The notes under the pieces are model-generated. The model saw only the letters and a program-made list of their open reading frames with translations, was not told where the DNA came from and did no database searches. The position numbers and the translations under genes are program-made. From Misgurnus anguillicaudatus (taxonomy: Eukaryota; Chordata; Actinopteri; Cypriniformes; Cobitidae), in contig NC_073340.2 in NCBI RefSeq assembly GCF_027580225.2, positions 18,732,001-18,796,000 on the forward strand: a stretch of 64,000 nt of DNA. Reading direction: 5' to 3'. Shown in pieces: positions 32,618 to 43,880 of this stretch; within the stretch, counting starts at the first letter, position 1; every line of letters begins with the position of its first letter.

Positions 32618-33170
32618 TACACTCACCTAAAGGATCATTAGGAACACATGTTCAATTTCTCATTAATGCAATGGTGTAATGGTGAGGGGGATGTTTTCTA
32701 GGCACACTTTAGGCCCTTTAGTGCCAATTGTGCCTCGTTTAAATGCCACGCCCTACCTGAGCATTGTTTCTGACCATGTCCATCCTTTTATGGCCACCAT
32801 GTAGCCATCTTCTGATGGCTACTTCCAGCAGGATAACGCAGCGCGTCACAAAGCTCGAATCTATTCAAATTGGTTTCTTGAACATGACAATGAGTTCACT
32901 GTACTAAGATGGCCCCCACAGTCACCAGATCTCAACCCAATAGAGCATCTTTGTGATGTGGTGGAACGGGAGATTCGTGCCCTGGATGTGCATCCCACAA
33001 ATCTCCATCAACTGCAAGATGCTATCCTATCAATATAGGCCAACATTTTTAAAGAATGCTTTCAGCACCTTGTTGAGTCAATGCCACGTAGAATTAAAGC
33101 AGTTCTGAAGGCAAAGGGGGTCAAACACAGTATTAGTATGGTGTTCCTAATAATCCTTTAGGTGAGTGTA
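32618..33170 (+). mobile_element. Tc1-like transposon, internally deleted, intact TIRs
   Basis: The terminal inverted repeats begin TACACTCACCTAAAGG and agree at all but one of about 30 positions. TA dinucleotides flank both sides (32616-32617 and 33171-33172), the usual Tc1/mariner duplication. Only the 3' part of the transposase is left, on the plus strand: FSRHTLGPLVPI, LSIVSDHVHPF, then the second catalytic Asp (QQDNA) and the Glu (SPDLNPIEHL). Several stops and frame changes are present (for example, a TAG after the HPFMATM codons). The first catalytic Asp and the DNA-binding domain are deleted. It is the same family as 1866-2705. Confidence 0.9.
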
Positions 33171-33172
33171 TA

Positions 33173-33900
33173 TGTATATAGTAAAGCAAAATAAAGTAAA
33201 CTGTGACATATTATACCCAACAAATTTTACAGTGGTCAGTAAAACTGACCACATATTATTTAGACAATTTGACCTGACCATGTTTTGATTAAGTGTTCAA
33301 ACATTTTCAAACAGCATGCGAGTAAATCTGTTTTGTGGCTTCTTGTGCTTAAATGTTTAAATTTACAATGTCTAAAAGCATGTGAAATGGTCATTTGTGA
33401 CAACGCATGACTGACCTGAGCAGACAAGTGCCAGTTCTGTGTTGTTCCCATTTTACTCCTTTAAAGCTCAAATTGGCGCGCGGGTGCATGAAATAGGCTT
33501 GTTCACTTGTGATAGGGTTAATGTTACTTTACTTAAATTTATTTAACAAACAAAAAATACATGGGTGGAAGGGTGATAGCCCCTTATTTGTTTGGATTAT
33601 ATTTTAGCCAGATTTTAAAATTAACCACAAACAAAACAGGTACATTTCTTGCTTGTAGTTCCCTCTCACATTCCTGTCTGAAGCGTTTATCAATCAAGAT
33701 GTCAATCACAGATTATTCAAGACCATTCACGTCTCTTTGCATATGGCCTTTTTAAACCAATAGCGTTTTAGAAATTCTAAATCAATATTTTGTTTTATGT
33801 GAATGAGTAGGCAGGATGATTTTTACTTTTTTTTAAAGAAAAAATTCTAAGATTGAGTTCTTTAAGCCTTATGAAAACATGTTTAGTATGGGTTTTGTGG
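33173..33900. other. unique intergenic DNA
   Basis: Nothing recognised. The TCAAATTGGCGCGCG patch at 33468-33482 is a small CpG-containing island in AT-rich DNA. Confidence 0.35.
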
Positions 33901-33907
33901 CTTTTTG

Positions 33908-33945
33908 ATGCTTTTATCCAAAGCGACTTACAAAGGTGATGAAAA
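33908..33945 (-). repeat. LINE/SINE 3'-tail fragment
   Basis: ATGCTTTTATCCAAAGCGAC is the reverse complement of the tail shared by fish V-SINEs and their partner LINEs. The same words occur at 50325-50350 (minus) and 53803-53826 (plus). Confidence 0.6.
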
Positions 33946-33987
33946 TAAGATTTATCTTAGGGAGCAAATTATATGAGAATTTCGGCT

Positions 33988-34195
33988 CTGTGAGTAGCAT
34001 AATTGCCTTGCAGCAAGAAAGTCCCCGGGTTGAGCCCGGGCTGGGTCAGGAGGTTTTTCAGGTCATGAGGTTTTTCAGCAGGTGTGGAGTTTGCATGTGT
34101 CAGTGAATGTTTACTATGGGTACTCCGAGTTCTTCCCAATGTCCAAAGACATTTATTAGATTAACTGGTTCTCCCTTTAAATATATCCATAGATG
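33988..34195 (+). repeat. DANA-like tRNA-derived SINE fragment
   Basis: A tRNA-like head has a box-B-like CGGGTTGAGCCCGGG after CCTTGCAGCAAGAAAGTC. Conserved cassettes GTGGAGTTTGCATGT, TACTCCGAGTT and GTCCAAAGACAT follow. These match the zebrafish DANA SINE as I recall it. It is worn and truncated; polymerase III activity is unlikely. Confidence 0.75.
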
Positions 34196-34206
34196 CTGGA
34201 ATGGTG

Positions 34207-34405
34207 TTAAAGGTATAGTTCACCCAAAAATGAAAACTTTGTCATCATTTACTCACCTTCATGTTGTTTTAAACCTGAAAGAGTTTCTTTAGTTTGTAGA
34301 ACACAAAAAAAAGATATTTTGATAAACAATGGTAAGCACACACTTGACGGTACCCATTGACTCCATTATATTTGTTATTCCTACTATGGAAGTCAGTGGG
34401 TAATC
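34207..34405 (+). mobile_element. Angel-like repeat, 5' part
   Basis: Starts TTAA AGGTATAGTTCACCCAAA, then TCATCATTTACTCACCTTCA and GAACACAAAAAAAAGATATT. This is the abundant cyprinid TTAA-flanked repeat. The matching 3' inverted end is missing. Confidence 0.7.
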
Positions 34406-34435
34406 AACTGTGAAAAAGTTACTTCATGAATGTAC

Positions 34436-35339
34436 TTAAAGGATTAGTCAATTTTCTTTAAAAAATCCAGATAATTTACTCACCACCATGTCATTCCATG
34501 TCACCATGATGTCTTTCTTTGTTCAGTCGAGAAGAAATTATGTTTTTTGAGCAAAACATTTCAGGATTTTTCTCATTTTAATGGACTTTAATGGACCCCA
34601 ACACTTAACAGTTTTAATGCAGTTTAAAATTGCAGTTTCAAAGGACTCTAAACGATCTCAAATGAGGCATAAGGGTCTTATCTAGCGAAACAATTGTCAT
34701 TTTTGGCAAGAAAAATAAAAGATATGCAGTTTTAATCCACAACTTCTCTTTTTCTTCCAGGCCTGTGACCCGCCAGCGCGACCTCACGTAATACGTCATC
34801 ATGTCAAGAGGTTACGGATTACGTATCAAAACTACGCCCCAGTGTTTACAAGTGTGGAGAAAGAGGACCGTTCCGACGTTGTTGTATGTGAAATGATACT
34901 AATTAATGTATTTGTGTCAGTTTATTGTTTAAAATGGTCCGCAAATGTGCGTTTCATATATGTAACACGGACCTTTCCATGGCATTACGCAATTACGTGA
35001 GGTCGCGCTGCCTCGTCACACAGCCGGAGGAAGACAAGAAGTTGTGGTTTAAAAGTGCATATTTTTTATTTTTCTTGCCAAAAATCATTTTGATAGATAA
35101 GACCCTTTTCCCTCGTTTGAGATCGTTTAGAGTCCTTTGAAACTGCAATTTTAAACTGCATTAAAACTGTTAAGTGTTGGGGTCCATTAAAGTCCATTAA
35201 AATGAGAAAAATCCTGGAATGTTTTCCTCAAAAAACATAATTTCTTCTTGACTGAACAAACAAAGACATCAACATTTTAAATGACATGGTGGTGAGTAAA
35301 TTATCTGGATTTTTTTTTTTTTATTGACTAATCCTTTAA
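34436..35339. mobile_element. 0.9-kb TTAA-flanked foldback element
   Basis: TTAA at 34436-34439 and 35336-35339. Arms of about 300 bp are close inverse copies (AGGATTAGTCAATTTTCT at the left; CCTTTGAAACTGCAATTTTA-type blocks on both sides). The unpaired centre (34760-35030) has ACCTCACGTAATACGTCATC and a plus-strand frame from ATG at 34934 (MVRKCAFHICNTD). That start has a CX4C spacing like the beginning of a THAP finger. The latter is a weak hint only. Confidence 0.8.
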
Positions 35340-35472
35340 TAGAGCAATTATTATTGAAATGGTATAGCAACATCTGTGTCTTTTTGTAAGTGGTCTTATA
35401 AATATTGTAGATTAGCAATCTATGGCTCAACTCCCCAAATGTTGTAAAATGATCAGTCATAACTCTCCATGC

Positions 35473-36608
35473 TAGGGTTGCCAACTTTCTGAAATGGAAA
35501 TAAGGAACGCCGGGGGGGGGGGGGGGGTTGGGTTTGGAAAAAAAAACCTTAAATGAAGACTTCTGGTGAAAATAGTGGAAACTAATTAATAAATTTAGAT
35601 ACATATATTTCATACAACTTCTTAGGCCTAAATATTTAATGAATAGCAACGTATGCCTAATAAGTATACAAGACTGAACCACATAGATGTGAAATATCAA
35701 GACTATCATGATCATTTTGCCAACAATGAACCATTTTTTTGTTAAGTTTATAATACGCCCTCTTCAAAGACCCCACCACTTTTTAAACCTTGAGCTATCT
35801 AAATCCATAATTATTTAATAAGAAACCCATCAGAAATGATTGACACATTATGAGACGAGGGGGAGCGGGACACAGGAAAGAGGGAAAGCACTGGAGAGAT
35901 AGTACAGGTTTAGCCTATCACTTTCTTATCAACTATATTTGAGTTTTAAAAATCCACATAATTACATACCATATGAGCCTCTGGAGACGACTGACGGACA
36001 ATGAACCTTGACATTGCTCCATCCTGTGCCCGCAGCCTCTCACTCCTCTTGTGATTATCTCCTCATGCGTGCTGCTTTATATCACACACTCCGCCGTGAC
36101 AAACAGAAAAAACGCGACGGCATATGGTACAATTGGCCTTGTATTCATTGCCCCTCACGCATTCCAGCCACAGGTAATCATTTTCCCATTCAATTTTATA
36201 TTTTTGTGATCGTTTCTTTTTCGCCGGCTGCTCGGATGCAGTCATTTTTACATTTCCCGCTGTTGACACTTGTCGTCATCGTTGCTATGATACGTGACAT
36301 CACAATGACTGAAACGACCAATTAAAAGGGCATTCCCTGATGGGGCTGCAAGATGTTAAAAACGCTGCGCTGATCATAGACAAACTGAGGGAGAAATGAC
36401 CGCACCGTCAGGGTTTTCTTATACAAATGACGCGGTCTTCGTTCATGGCTGACATATTAGAAGCTATGTGTCTGTCATATATTCGCACTGAATTAATTTT
36501 CATAAAATACGGAACAAACTGCGTTCCGTATCAGTTCAATACGGAACAAGAATTTTATGTGTCAAATACGGGACGATTCCGTATTATACGGAACGGTTGG
36601 CAACCCTA
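35473..36608 (-). mobile_element. hAT element, internally deleted, with 8-bp duplications
   Basis: The ends are TAGGGTTGCCAAC and its exact inverse. The octamer CTCCATGC flanks both sides (35465-35472 and 36609-36616), a perfect hAT-type target duplication. A 16-base G-run lies at 35512-35527, and CCGTATT / GGAACG words repeat near the right end. It holds the BED-finger remnant described separately. The catalytic domain is absent. Confidence 0.88.
36063..36269 (-). pseudogene. BED-type zinc finger start of a hAT transposase
   Basis: 68 codons on the minus strand. A Lys/Arg-rich leader (PAKKKRSQKYKIEW) precedes WLECVRGNEYKANCTICRR and VFSVCHGGVCDIKQHA. The CX2C pair and the following His-Gly-Gly...Asp-x-x-x-His pattern fit the BED-like finger at the N-terminus of many hAT transposases. 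The frame stops (TGA) right after the first zinc-binding His of the final pair, so the finger is incomplete and the RNase-H-like catalytic part is missing. It lies wholly inside the 35473-36608 element, whose ends agree with a hAT. It could be a first exon cut short by internal deletion. Confidence 0.75.
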
Positions 36609-36616
36609 CTCCATGC

Positions 36617-37946
36617 ACTTAGCTTATCTTTGTAAGAAACTCTCATAAATGGGTTTTCACTGTAACATTTATGTGTATTTCTCAGACCGCTGCCTAGCAC
36701 AGTGGGTGGAAAAACATCCACACCCTTTAGCCATTATTGCACTTCTCTGACAAGGAAATTACCTTACACATCCGATTAACATATTCAACCATTAACTCCC
36801 CTACTGTCGTAGCCATGGCACTGTTTAATCTGTATATAAGAATTGTGCCTCGGTCGACCTCATGCCACATTCTATCCTATCATTATAACTGAGGATATAA
36901 TGGATTGCCTCAATGTGAGTAGCCAGCATTAGTTTGACATTTGTTGTAAGTTCACCATGGAGCATTTAGTATGACTGAATGTCATTGTGCATAATAGGAA
37001 TTACCCTACTTGATGGACTGTACCCTTGGACAGTTACCCTCGTAGATTGACATTTAAGTTGTGCATGATTGTATTGCTCTAGGGGTGATAAGAGTGAATG
37101 TTTATAGTGTTTGACTGAAACCCCAAGATCTCTCAGTCATATTATAGGTGTATGGCAGAGGTGATCAATTTAAGCCTTGTAGTTTTTGAGATAACATTGA
37201 CTTATTGAAATCAGATAAATATCACTAAAAACATTAAAACAAACTTTTCTCTATCCTTGTCTCTCTATCAAATCTTTCATGTTAACTTAAAGTTCATTGG
37301 ATGTATTCTTACATAGACAATCCAGACCATGTTCATCCAGTGGCAGTGCATTGATCTTCATTTTAACTAACCGATAAAGAATAAACAAGCAAAATTGCAA
37401 GAAAAGAATAAAGCAAAAATCTAATAAAAAACATTCACTTTAGTGTAAATCTCTTGACACTCCTGTGTAACATCTGCTCAGGCTGAGAACAGAGACGGCT
37501 GCCAGTTCTGCTCCGCCCATTCTGACAGATACACAGCAGGTTCCTTTGAAGAAAGAGGACGTTTCCATCACAGCCAGATTTTTTTTACTTCACCTCTGCT
37601 TTGGGACTGTCAGGTCCTTCCACATCGACAATGCTGGTGGGGGCATACATGAGATATGTTTGTTACATTTTGCAATCCGAATACAAAATGCGTTATGCTG
37701 TAATTCTCTCCACAATATAGGTGGGGTGAAATGTTTTAATCAAAACTCCATATCTCTCTCTCTTTCTCACTCTCTCTCTCTCTCTCTGCAGAGTTTTACC
37801 TCAAGGGCTCTTGTAACAAGTCCATAAAAACAGAAAAGGAATTTAAAAGAATGCCATATAAACTCATAAGCTATTTCTGGCTTCACACAGTATATGTGTT
37901 TTGCATTTTTAAAGGTCCTCTCTGTGGATATGTGCATTGTGTTTGG
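36617..37946. other. unique intergenic DNA with a (CT)n tract
   Basis: Includes the (CT)n stretch at 37753-37788. No supported gene. An open plus-strand frame at 37546-37827 runs through the CT tract and is probably chance. Confidence 0.4.
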
Positions 37947-37990
37947 GGATTGCCCTAAGACTATTAAAGTATTAAGTCTTAGGGCAATCC
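37947..37990. other. Perfect 16-bp stem hairpin
   Basis: GGATTGCCCTAAGACT and its exact complement are separated by a 12-base loop. Three more pairs follow outside one mismatch. It may be a tiny foldback repeat; a small-RNA precursor is possible but the stem is short. Confidence 0.6.
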
Positions 37991-39004
37991 GCAACATATT
38001 TAATTATGTTATCAGGGTGGATCTAAATAATTGTTGGTTATGTTTAAAGTAGGGGAGAACCGGGGCGAAAGCAACGCAGGGCGAAAGTAACAAAACGATT
38101 TTCTCCGAGCCCTGATAACATTTACATCCCAGACTATGACAGCATCTTTAGCACGCAAACCCTTGACAGAGCTGACAAATATTGCTTTATTTACTCACCG
38201 TTTTCTGTGTGGAGATCCAGAAAGGTGTTTTCAACCATGATAAGTAAACTCCTGAAGCGGTCATTTTTTTCTTATGACGCGTTGTGTTTCTGGTTTAATG
38301 TGTTAAAATACTGATCAATCTACAGGTTATTTAGTGCTCTAACACATCCTGAAGTTTGACTTCTCAGAGGTTTTCAAAATAAAAGTAAATCGTGTTTAAA
38401 TGTGAGGAGATCCTGTCGGGACACTTGTTACTTTTGTCCCGCTGCTAATACTGTTGTGTTTTTGAAAATGTATATTATTCTAATTTGATTTAATTTAATT
38501 TTATAGTGTTCAAACTGTTGAAAATTTGTATTTTCAACAATTTAATTTCTTACAGTCAGGTTGCTTTTTCACGTGCACACATGAAAGCTAAAGTTTCACG
38601 TGCGCACGCAAAAGATTCATGTGCGCACGCAATAGATTCATGTGCGCACGTGAAACTAAAGGCGATAGTTTCACGTGCGTACGCAAAACTAAATTTTATT
38701 TAATTTTTATTATTATGTCCCCTGAGGGGGCCGTACTTTTGAAACATTTAATTAAACTGAAATTTTAAATGTAATTTTTTTTACAAAGATAAATTACAAA
38801 ATATGTTTGCAGTTACATATTAAGTAACATGTCATGTATATTTTATATTTAAGTGTAACACAAAAATCTATCTTGTTCTGTTGTGTTACTTTTGACCCAC
38901 CTGTGTGTTACTGTCGTTCCAACTGACGGAGTCAAAAGTAACAATGCACTTCCTGTTCAAAGTAAAATTATACTAAATCATTTTACATTATTTTGTTCAA
39001 AATT
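37991..39004. repeat. Old repeat-like region with a minisatellite
   Basis: Begins with GGGGAGAACCGGGGCGAAAG and GGGCGAAAGTAAC words, and ends with GTTACTTTTGACCC and AAAAGTAACAATG, which look like ends of one degenerate repeat. Holds the 38567-38690 minisatellite. No coding sequence. Confidence 0.4.
38567..38690. repeat. Minisatellite, ~22-bp CACGTGCGCACG units
   Basis: Five to six copies of a unit around TTTCACGTGCGCACGCAAAA, one with the palindrome-like CACGTGCACACATG and another with GCGCACGTGAAAC. It is CpG- and E-box-rich within AT-rich DNA. Confidence 0.85.
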
Positions 39005-39500
39005 CAACCTGATCTCACGAATTTCCGTGGCATAGTCACGGAATTTTGTGCTAATTTTTCTGTGGCATTCTCACGGATCTCCGCATTTTTCCGTGGCCCT
39101 GCTACGGACTCAACTGTTTTGTCCTATTTTCTTACCATTTTCGCTTCGGTTTAGGGTTAGATTTAAATGAAATGACATCCCTACCCAAACCCAACTCTAA
39201 CCCTAACGCCAGGCGACAATTGTTTAAAGTTTAGAAAATATAAAAGAATAAATCAGAAAAAATAGTATAAACCAATACTTAAAGTGACATACTAACGCAA
39301 ACACCAAATCTAACCCTAAACCGAAGTGAAAATGGTTTGAAAATAGGAAAAAGCAGTTGAGTAACCAATCCGTGAGAATTCCACGGAAAAAGACAGTCTG
39401 TAGCAGGGCCACAGAAAAATGCGGAGATCCGTGAGAATGCCACGGAAAAATTAGCACAAAATTCCGTGACTATCCCACGGAACTTTGTGAGATCATGTTG
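39005..39500. mobile_element. Palindromic foldback element, family P1, copy 3
   Basis: The ends are CAACCTGATCTCACGAA and its inverse TTTGTGAGATCATGTTG. The octamer TCAAAATT flanks both sides (38997-39004 and 39501-39508). Subterminal arrays of CCGTGGCATAGTCACGGA-type units occur in each arm. The core CTAACCCTAAACCGAAGTGA lies at 39310-39329, followed by AATGG and CAGTTGAGTAACCAATCC; its inverse is in the left arm near 39109-39175. The core is shared with copies 1 and 2. Confidence 0.75.
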
Positions 39501-39508
39501 TCAAAATT

Positions 39509-39992
39509 ACAACTGGTATTGATAGACCACACGTGTGAGTTATTGACCACAGCAAAAATATATCTCTGTCTAAAACATTAGCTTTTCAAATTAAGCTTTT
39601 CTGAAAATGGTACTTTCACCCCTGCTCTCATTTACTAAATAAACATGTTTACATTTCTTTTTAGTGTTTCTTATGCTGTTTGTATTAAATTATGTTTTAT
39701 TTGACAATACTGTCTTAGAGACACTGTATTCAGTATCGAAAAACATACTATGCTCTACTGGGATCTGAGACAAGAAATCTCAAGCAAGGTTTTATTGTTT
39801 TCACTTGTTGTTGGAATATCACCTGAAGTCATATTTCTAAGAATGTCATTTTCATGACTTTTTGTTGTTGGAGAGTAGAGGAAGCATGCAGGTTTTTTGT
39901 TTTATCATGTGCAGGTCTCTGTTGTTTTATCATGTTTGACAAAAATGTCTCTCAGTCGAGAAATGCATTTATGCTTTTGCAGTATTTTGACA
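39509..39992. other. unique intergenic DNA
   Basis: Nothing recognised. Confidence 0.35.
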
Positions 39993-40287
39993 TTAAAGGG
40001 ATATTTCACCCCAAAATACAAATTCTGTCATTTACACAACCTCAAGTTCCAATTCTGAATACATTTTTTTTGTGCTGCTGAACACAAAGGAAGATATTTG
40101 TAATCAAGCAGGAAGCAGGAGCACCATTGACGTCCATAGTAGAAAAAGTAAATGGTGCTCCAAAACTAATTGGCTACAAACATTGCTCAAAATATCTTCC
40201 TTTGTGTTAAGCAAAACAAAGGAATGCATACAGGTTTGTAACATTATGAGGGTGAGTAAATGATGACAGAATTTTCATGAACTTTAA
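39993..40287. mobile_element. Angel-like TTAA palindrome
   Basis: TTAA at 39993-39996 and 40284-40287. The ends AGGGATATTTCACCCC and (minus strand) AAGTTCATGAAAATTCTGTC are worn, but the inner blocks AGGAAGATATTT and AAATATCTTCCT are exact inverses. It folds into one hairpin. Confidence 0.75.
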
Positions 40288-41825
40288 AACAGCATAATCT
40301 CACATTAATTGAAACAGTATCAATACACATGCATATTGCATACTATGAAAATAATTTTTAAATAAATAAAAAATGTATGTTTATGTTTTTTTTCTGAAAA
40401 ACAAATTATTTACAATGCATAGGCATAGTTTTAGATAATGCGTACATTAATTTCCCTATAAGAAACTTGATAAGAAAGATAAAAAGCTAGATGATATTTA
40501 TAAATAATTTATTAACATAACTGTGTGCTTGGAAAGTGGAAACTTAATGGTATATAAGCAAACATATTTTGAAACAAAAACTAATATGCTATATTATGAA
40601 TTGAAATATGAGTCTCGCAATTTGTAAGTACAAGCTTGCAGCTTTCTTGTAATAATAAATCATTTTATGTTCATTAAAGGTTTAACATCATAAATCATCA
40701 TTAGTGCTATCAGTGCTGGAAAAATACTCAGTGAGAACTGTCATCATCCATTACATAGTTTAATTACTTCATGAAGAATGTCTGAATGTTGAAAACACAG
40801 CCTGTTGTATGTCTGGTGAATGTCGTGTTGTTTGGGGGGTTGCATGCATGTTATTATGCTCATGAGGCAGGCACTGTACTCTGCAGGATGTGCTAAAGAT
40901 TTCTTGACTAGTAATAGCCTTTAACTATGCATACGTTGCCTGAATTGCTTGTAGATGATGTATAAAAAATAATTTATAGGGTTGCAATTTTGGATTTGGT
41001 TTTGGATTTTAAAATGTATTTTATTAAGGCCTGCCTGTAAAAAAAGAACTAGCAGCACAATGCATTTTAGTTGTTTTATTATTGTGTTCTGTAGTTGTCC
41101 ACTCATGTTATCATTTAGGACTCTCTTTCTGTAAACCTTTAGGGTTTGTGGAGTATTTGGCATCCATCCACTTTTGTCCTGGTATCTGAGTGCACCTAAA
41201 ATGTTTTTGTTGATAAATACTGAAAGAACACGAGTAATGCATCTCTGGGCTACAATGCGGTGCACCACCTTTATGTACATGACACGCACAGTGGATTGTC
41301 ATATGAATAAAATGCCATAATTTCACACCATCTCTGTCTTTGATTCTGTTAAGATTCAGCCCACCATGCTGTTACAGACACCCTACATGTAATGGACCGA
41401 CCAAAATGACCTCATACATATGTATAAGCGTTTACTTCTGTCACCTCATATTTTATGAAGCAATCATGGTAAGCTTTATGGGGATTTGTGAATGTGTTTT
41501 AAAAGCTGTTATGGACGGATGCTGGTAATGCGATTCTATTGAACACAAAAGGACAAAGAAACTTTGATGTTAGTAGCATGTTAAACACTGTTGATGTTGA
41601 ACTAAAATGCATAAAAAAAGACAATTTAAATGAAACATACTTTGTTTCTGTAATCTGACAAAGCTTAAACTATGTATAGTTACTTAAACTAAACCGCATC
41701 TGAGACTGAATTTAATGGGGTTCATTCAAAAATAAAAAAATAGAAATTTTGAAAGATACAGTTTCTCTTTCATCAAATAAATAAAAGTAAATGGCGAATA
41801 TGTTTGTTAGTTGCTAACATTTTTC
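40288..41825. other. unique intergenic DNA
   Basis: Minus-strand open frame 40921-41289 (122 codons) has no recognisable domain. No repeat assigned. Confidence 0.35.
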
Positions 41826-42893
41826 AGTAACACTCTACTTGAAGGGATGTTCATAAGACTGACATGACACCTTCATAATCATGATATGACATGTGCCATG
41901 AACAAGAAGGAGATTTTATGCACGTTTATGACAACTGTCATTAAGTGTCATTTGTTCAATTATGTCATTTTTAATGCTTAATTGTTTGAGATGTATTTGT
42001 TATGACAACTTGACATTAGCAAGACAAAATGACCATTTTTATCAGTGATAAAAATTGAATTTGTCATTAAAATATTATTAAGTATTAATTCTCTGTCATA
42101 TAGTTTTATAACATCATCATTAATATTTTTCTTGACCTCAACTACAATGGTACAAATAAAATTTGTCATTAAAATGTCATTAAGTGTTGATACTCTTTCA
42201 AATAGTTTTATTACAGCGTCATGAATATTCTTCAGTTCATAATGTTTTTAAGTTTCCTCCATGAGTTTAAGAAATATTATATTTTATTGCATTTGGAGTC
42301 CGATTCACCTACAATTAAATGAAAAAAGTACAGTAATAAGCCATGCAGCGTTGGGTCTACATCGCTGAAAAAAACAGTTAATTGCATTAAATTAAATTGA
42401 TTAAATGTTTTGTTCGTTTTTTTTCTTCTACGTCAGAAAATTTCTGAACCTTCTGTGTGAGGAAGAACAAGTTTTGTTAGTTGTCAGTTTTTTACGTATT
42501 GTGCACATACTTAAAGTTAAGTATAATCTTTTGACATTTCTATTGCATTTTCTTAAGGTATTTCAAATTATTTGATATAGTATTTAAATGACAGTTTAAT
42601 GTAATCTTAACCCAAAATGCTAAATAGTTTCTTATGTTTTATAATTATTTTGCTATGTCATGTTTATGACAGATTTTATGATGTATTTGTTTATGTCAAG
42701 TTGTCATAACAAAAACATTTCAAACAATGTCATCTTTGCATTAAAATTCACATAATTAAACAAATGAGACTTAATGACAGCAGTCATAAATGTGCATAAA
42801 AACCTCCTTCATGTTTATGATACAGGTCTTGTCATGATTATGAAGGTGTTACCATGTCAGTCTTATGAACACCCCTTAAAGTAAAGTGTTACC
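41826..42893. mobile_element. 1.07-kb foldback element
   Basis: The left arm GTAACACTCTACTTGAAGG...GTTCATAAGACTGACATG is inverted at the right (CATGTCAGTCTTATGAAC...GTAAAGTGTTAC). The arms continue with CACCTTCATAATCATGA and TTATGCACGTTTATGACAAC in inverse for about 130 bp. No transposase is visible. Confidence 0.75.
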
Positions 42894-42949
42894 CAGTTTT
42901 CTCCACAAAACAAAAAAAGTCACCTGATTTTGAAATAACACGACAGGGG

Positions 42950-43003
42950 AGTAAATGAATAAGGAAGGATATTTTCTTATTTTGGGGGGGACTATCCCTT
43001 TAA
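42950..43003 (-). repeat. Angel-like 3' end fragment
   Basis: GAGTAAATGAATAAGG followed by GGGGGACTATCCCTTTAA, the inverse of the usual TTAAAGGGATAGT start. A solo end. Confidence 0.6.
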
Positions 43004-43558
43004 ATGTTCATATCCATTTGTACATAGAAATTAAAACAAGACCTTCTGATGCAATCATATTTTATTTTATTGTTTAGTAAAAACAACAACCGAGCATGTG
43101 TGCCCCCTGTAAATTACTTTTTGGAGAGACCCAAACAATCAAATTGTTTTCATCACATGCAATTGATAATATTAGTACCCCATGTACAAACTGGAATGAT
43201 TCGGCTGAGTGATCGTCACACCCGACCTAACATTTTTATTTTTTTTCTCTGTAGCTCGACTAATAAACACCCAAGCAAATTAATATAAGCATTTTAAAAG
43301 GTTCTTCCAAGAGAATAAAATCTCATCTCTGTTATGATTCATTACGAAGAAACAATTGGAAATGGCAAACTTCTAAATAAATATCCTTAAGAAAATGTGA
43401 ACATTTATCAGAATAGATGGCTGTTTGGTTTATGTGTTATTGGAATATTTAGTGGCATTTCAAATACAATGTAATTTAAATATAATTGTGTTTGCACAGT
43501 ATTCAGGATTCATTTGATTAATTAGTTTACAAATTTTGCCAAATCCATGTGCATTGCA
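43004..43558. other. unique intergenic DNA
   Basis: Nothing recognised. Confidence 0.35.
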
Positions 43559-43880
43559 TTAAAGGGACACTTCACCAATTTGCATTAAGCTTTGTATAGT
43601 TAGAACCCCAGTCATGTTTTTTAATGGTCGTGCATCATTTCCTCAGTTTCCGCTCAGACAGGAGAAATACAGATTTCAGTGTTGGACTTCCTTCTTTCAA
43701 TGATGTAAAAATCAATTAGCATCATTGAAAGCAGGAAGTCTAATATCTTTGTTGAGGTGGTGAGACTACAAACACACCTTTTCTCGGTCAAATAGGCACC
43801 AAATTCTAAAGTTACATTTCGACTACAAATATGACGCACTTTCAATAAAGATTAAAGTTTCTACGAGTGAAATGCTCCTC
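43559..43880. mobile_element. TTAA-flanked palindromic MITE, copy B
   Basis: Inverted copy of 2861-3193, starting TTAA AGGGACACTTCACC. Shares AAGCTTTGTATAGTTAGAAC, the paired ATCATTGAAAG hairpin and GTGGTGAGACTACAAACAC. The far end (GAAATGCTCCTCC) has lost its TTAA. Confidence 0.75.

Noticed and set aside
34020..34060. Possible tRNA gene (CGGGTTGAGCCCGGG)
   Set aside because: No complete cloverleaf; it is the head of a DANA-like SINE.
35512..35527. 16-base G-run as a biological signal
   Set aside because: A homopolymer inside a hAT element; likely slippage or assembly noise in length.
37546..37827. 93-codon plus-strand frame
   Set aside because: Runs through a (CT)n tract and lacks any domain or splice support.
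39170..39330. Telomere-like CTAACCCTAA words (also near 9350 and 5620)
   Set aside because: Single or double occurrences inside a shared transposon core, not a TTAGGG array.
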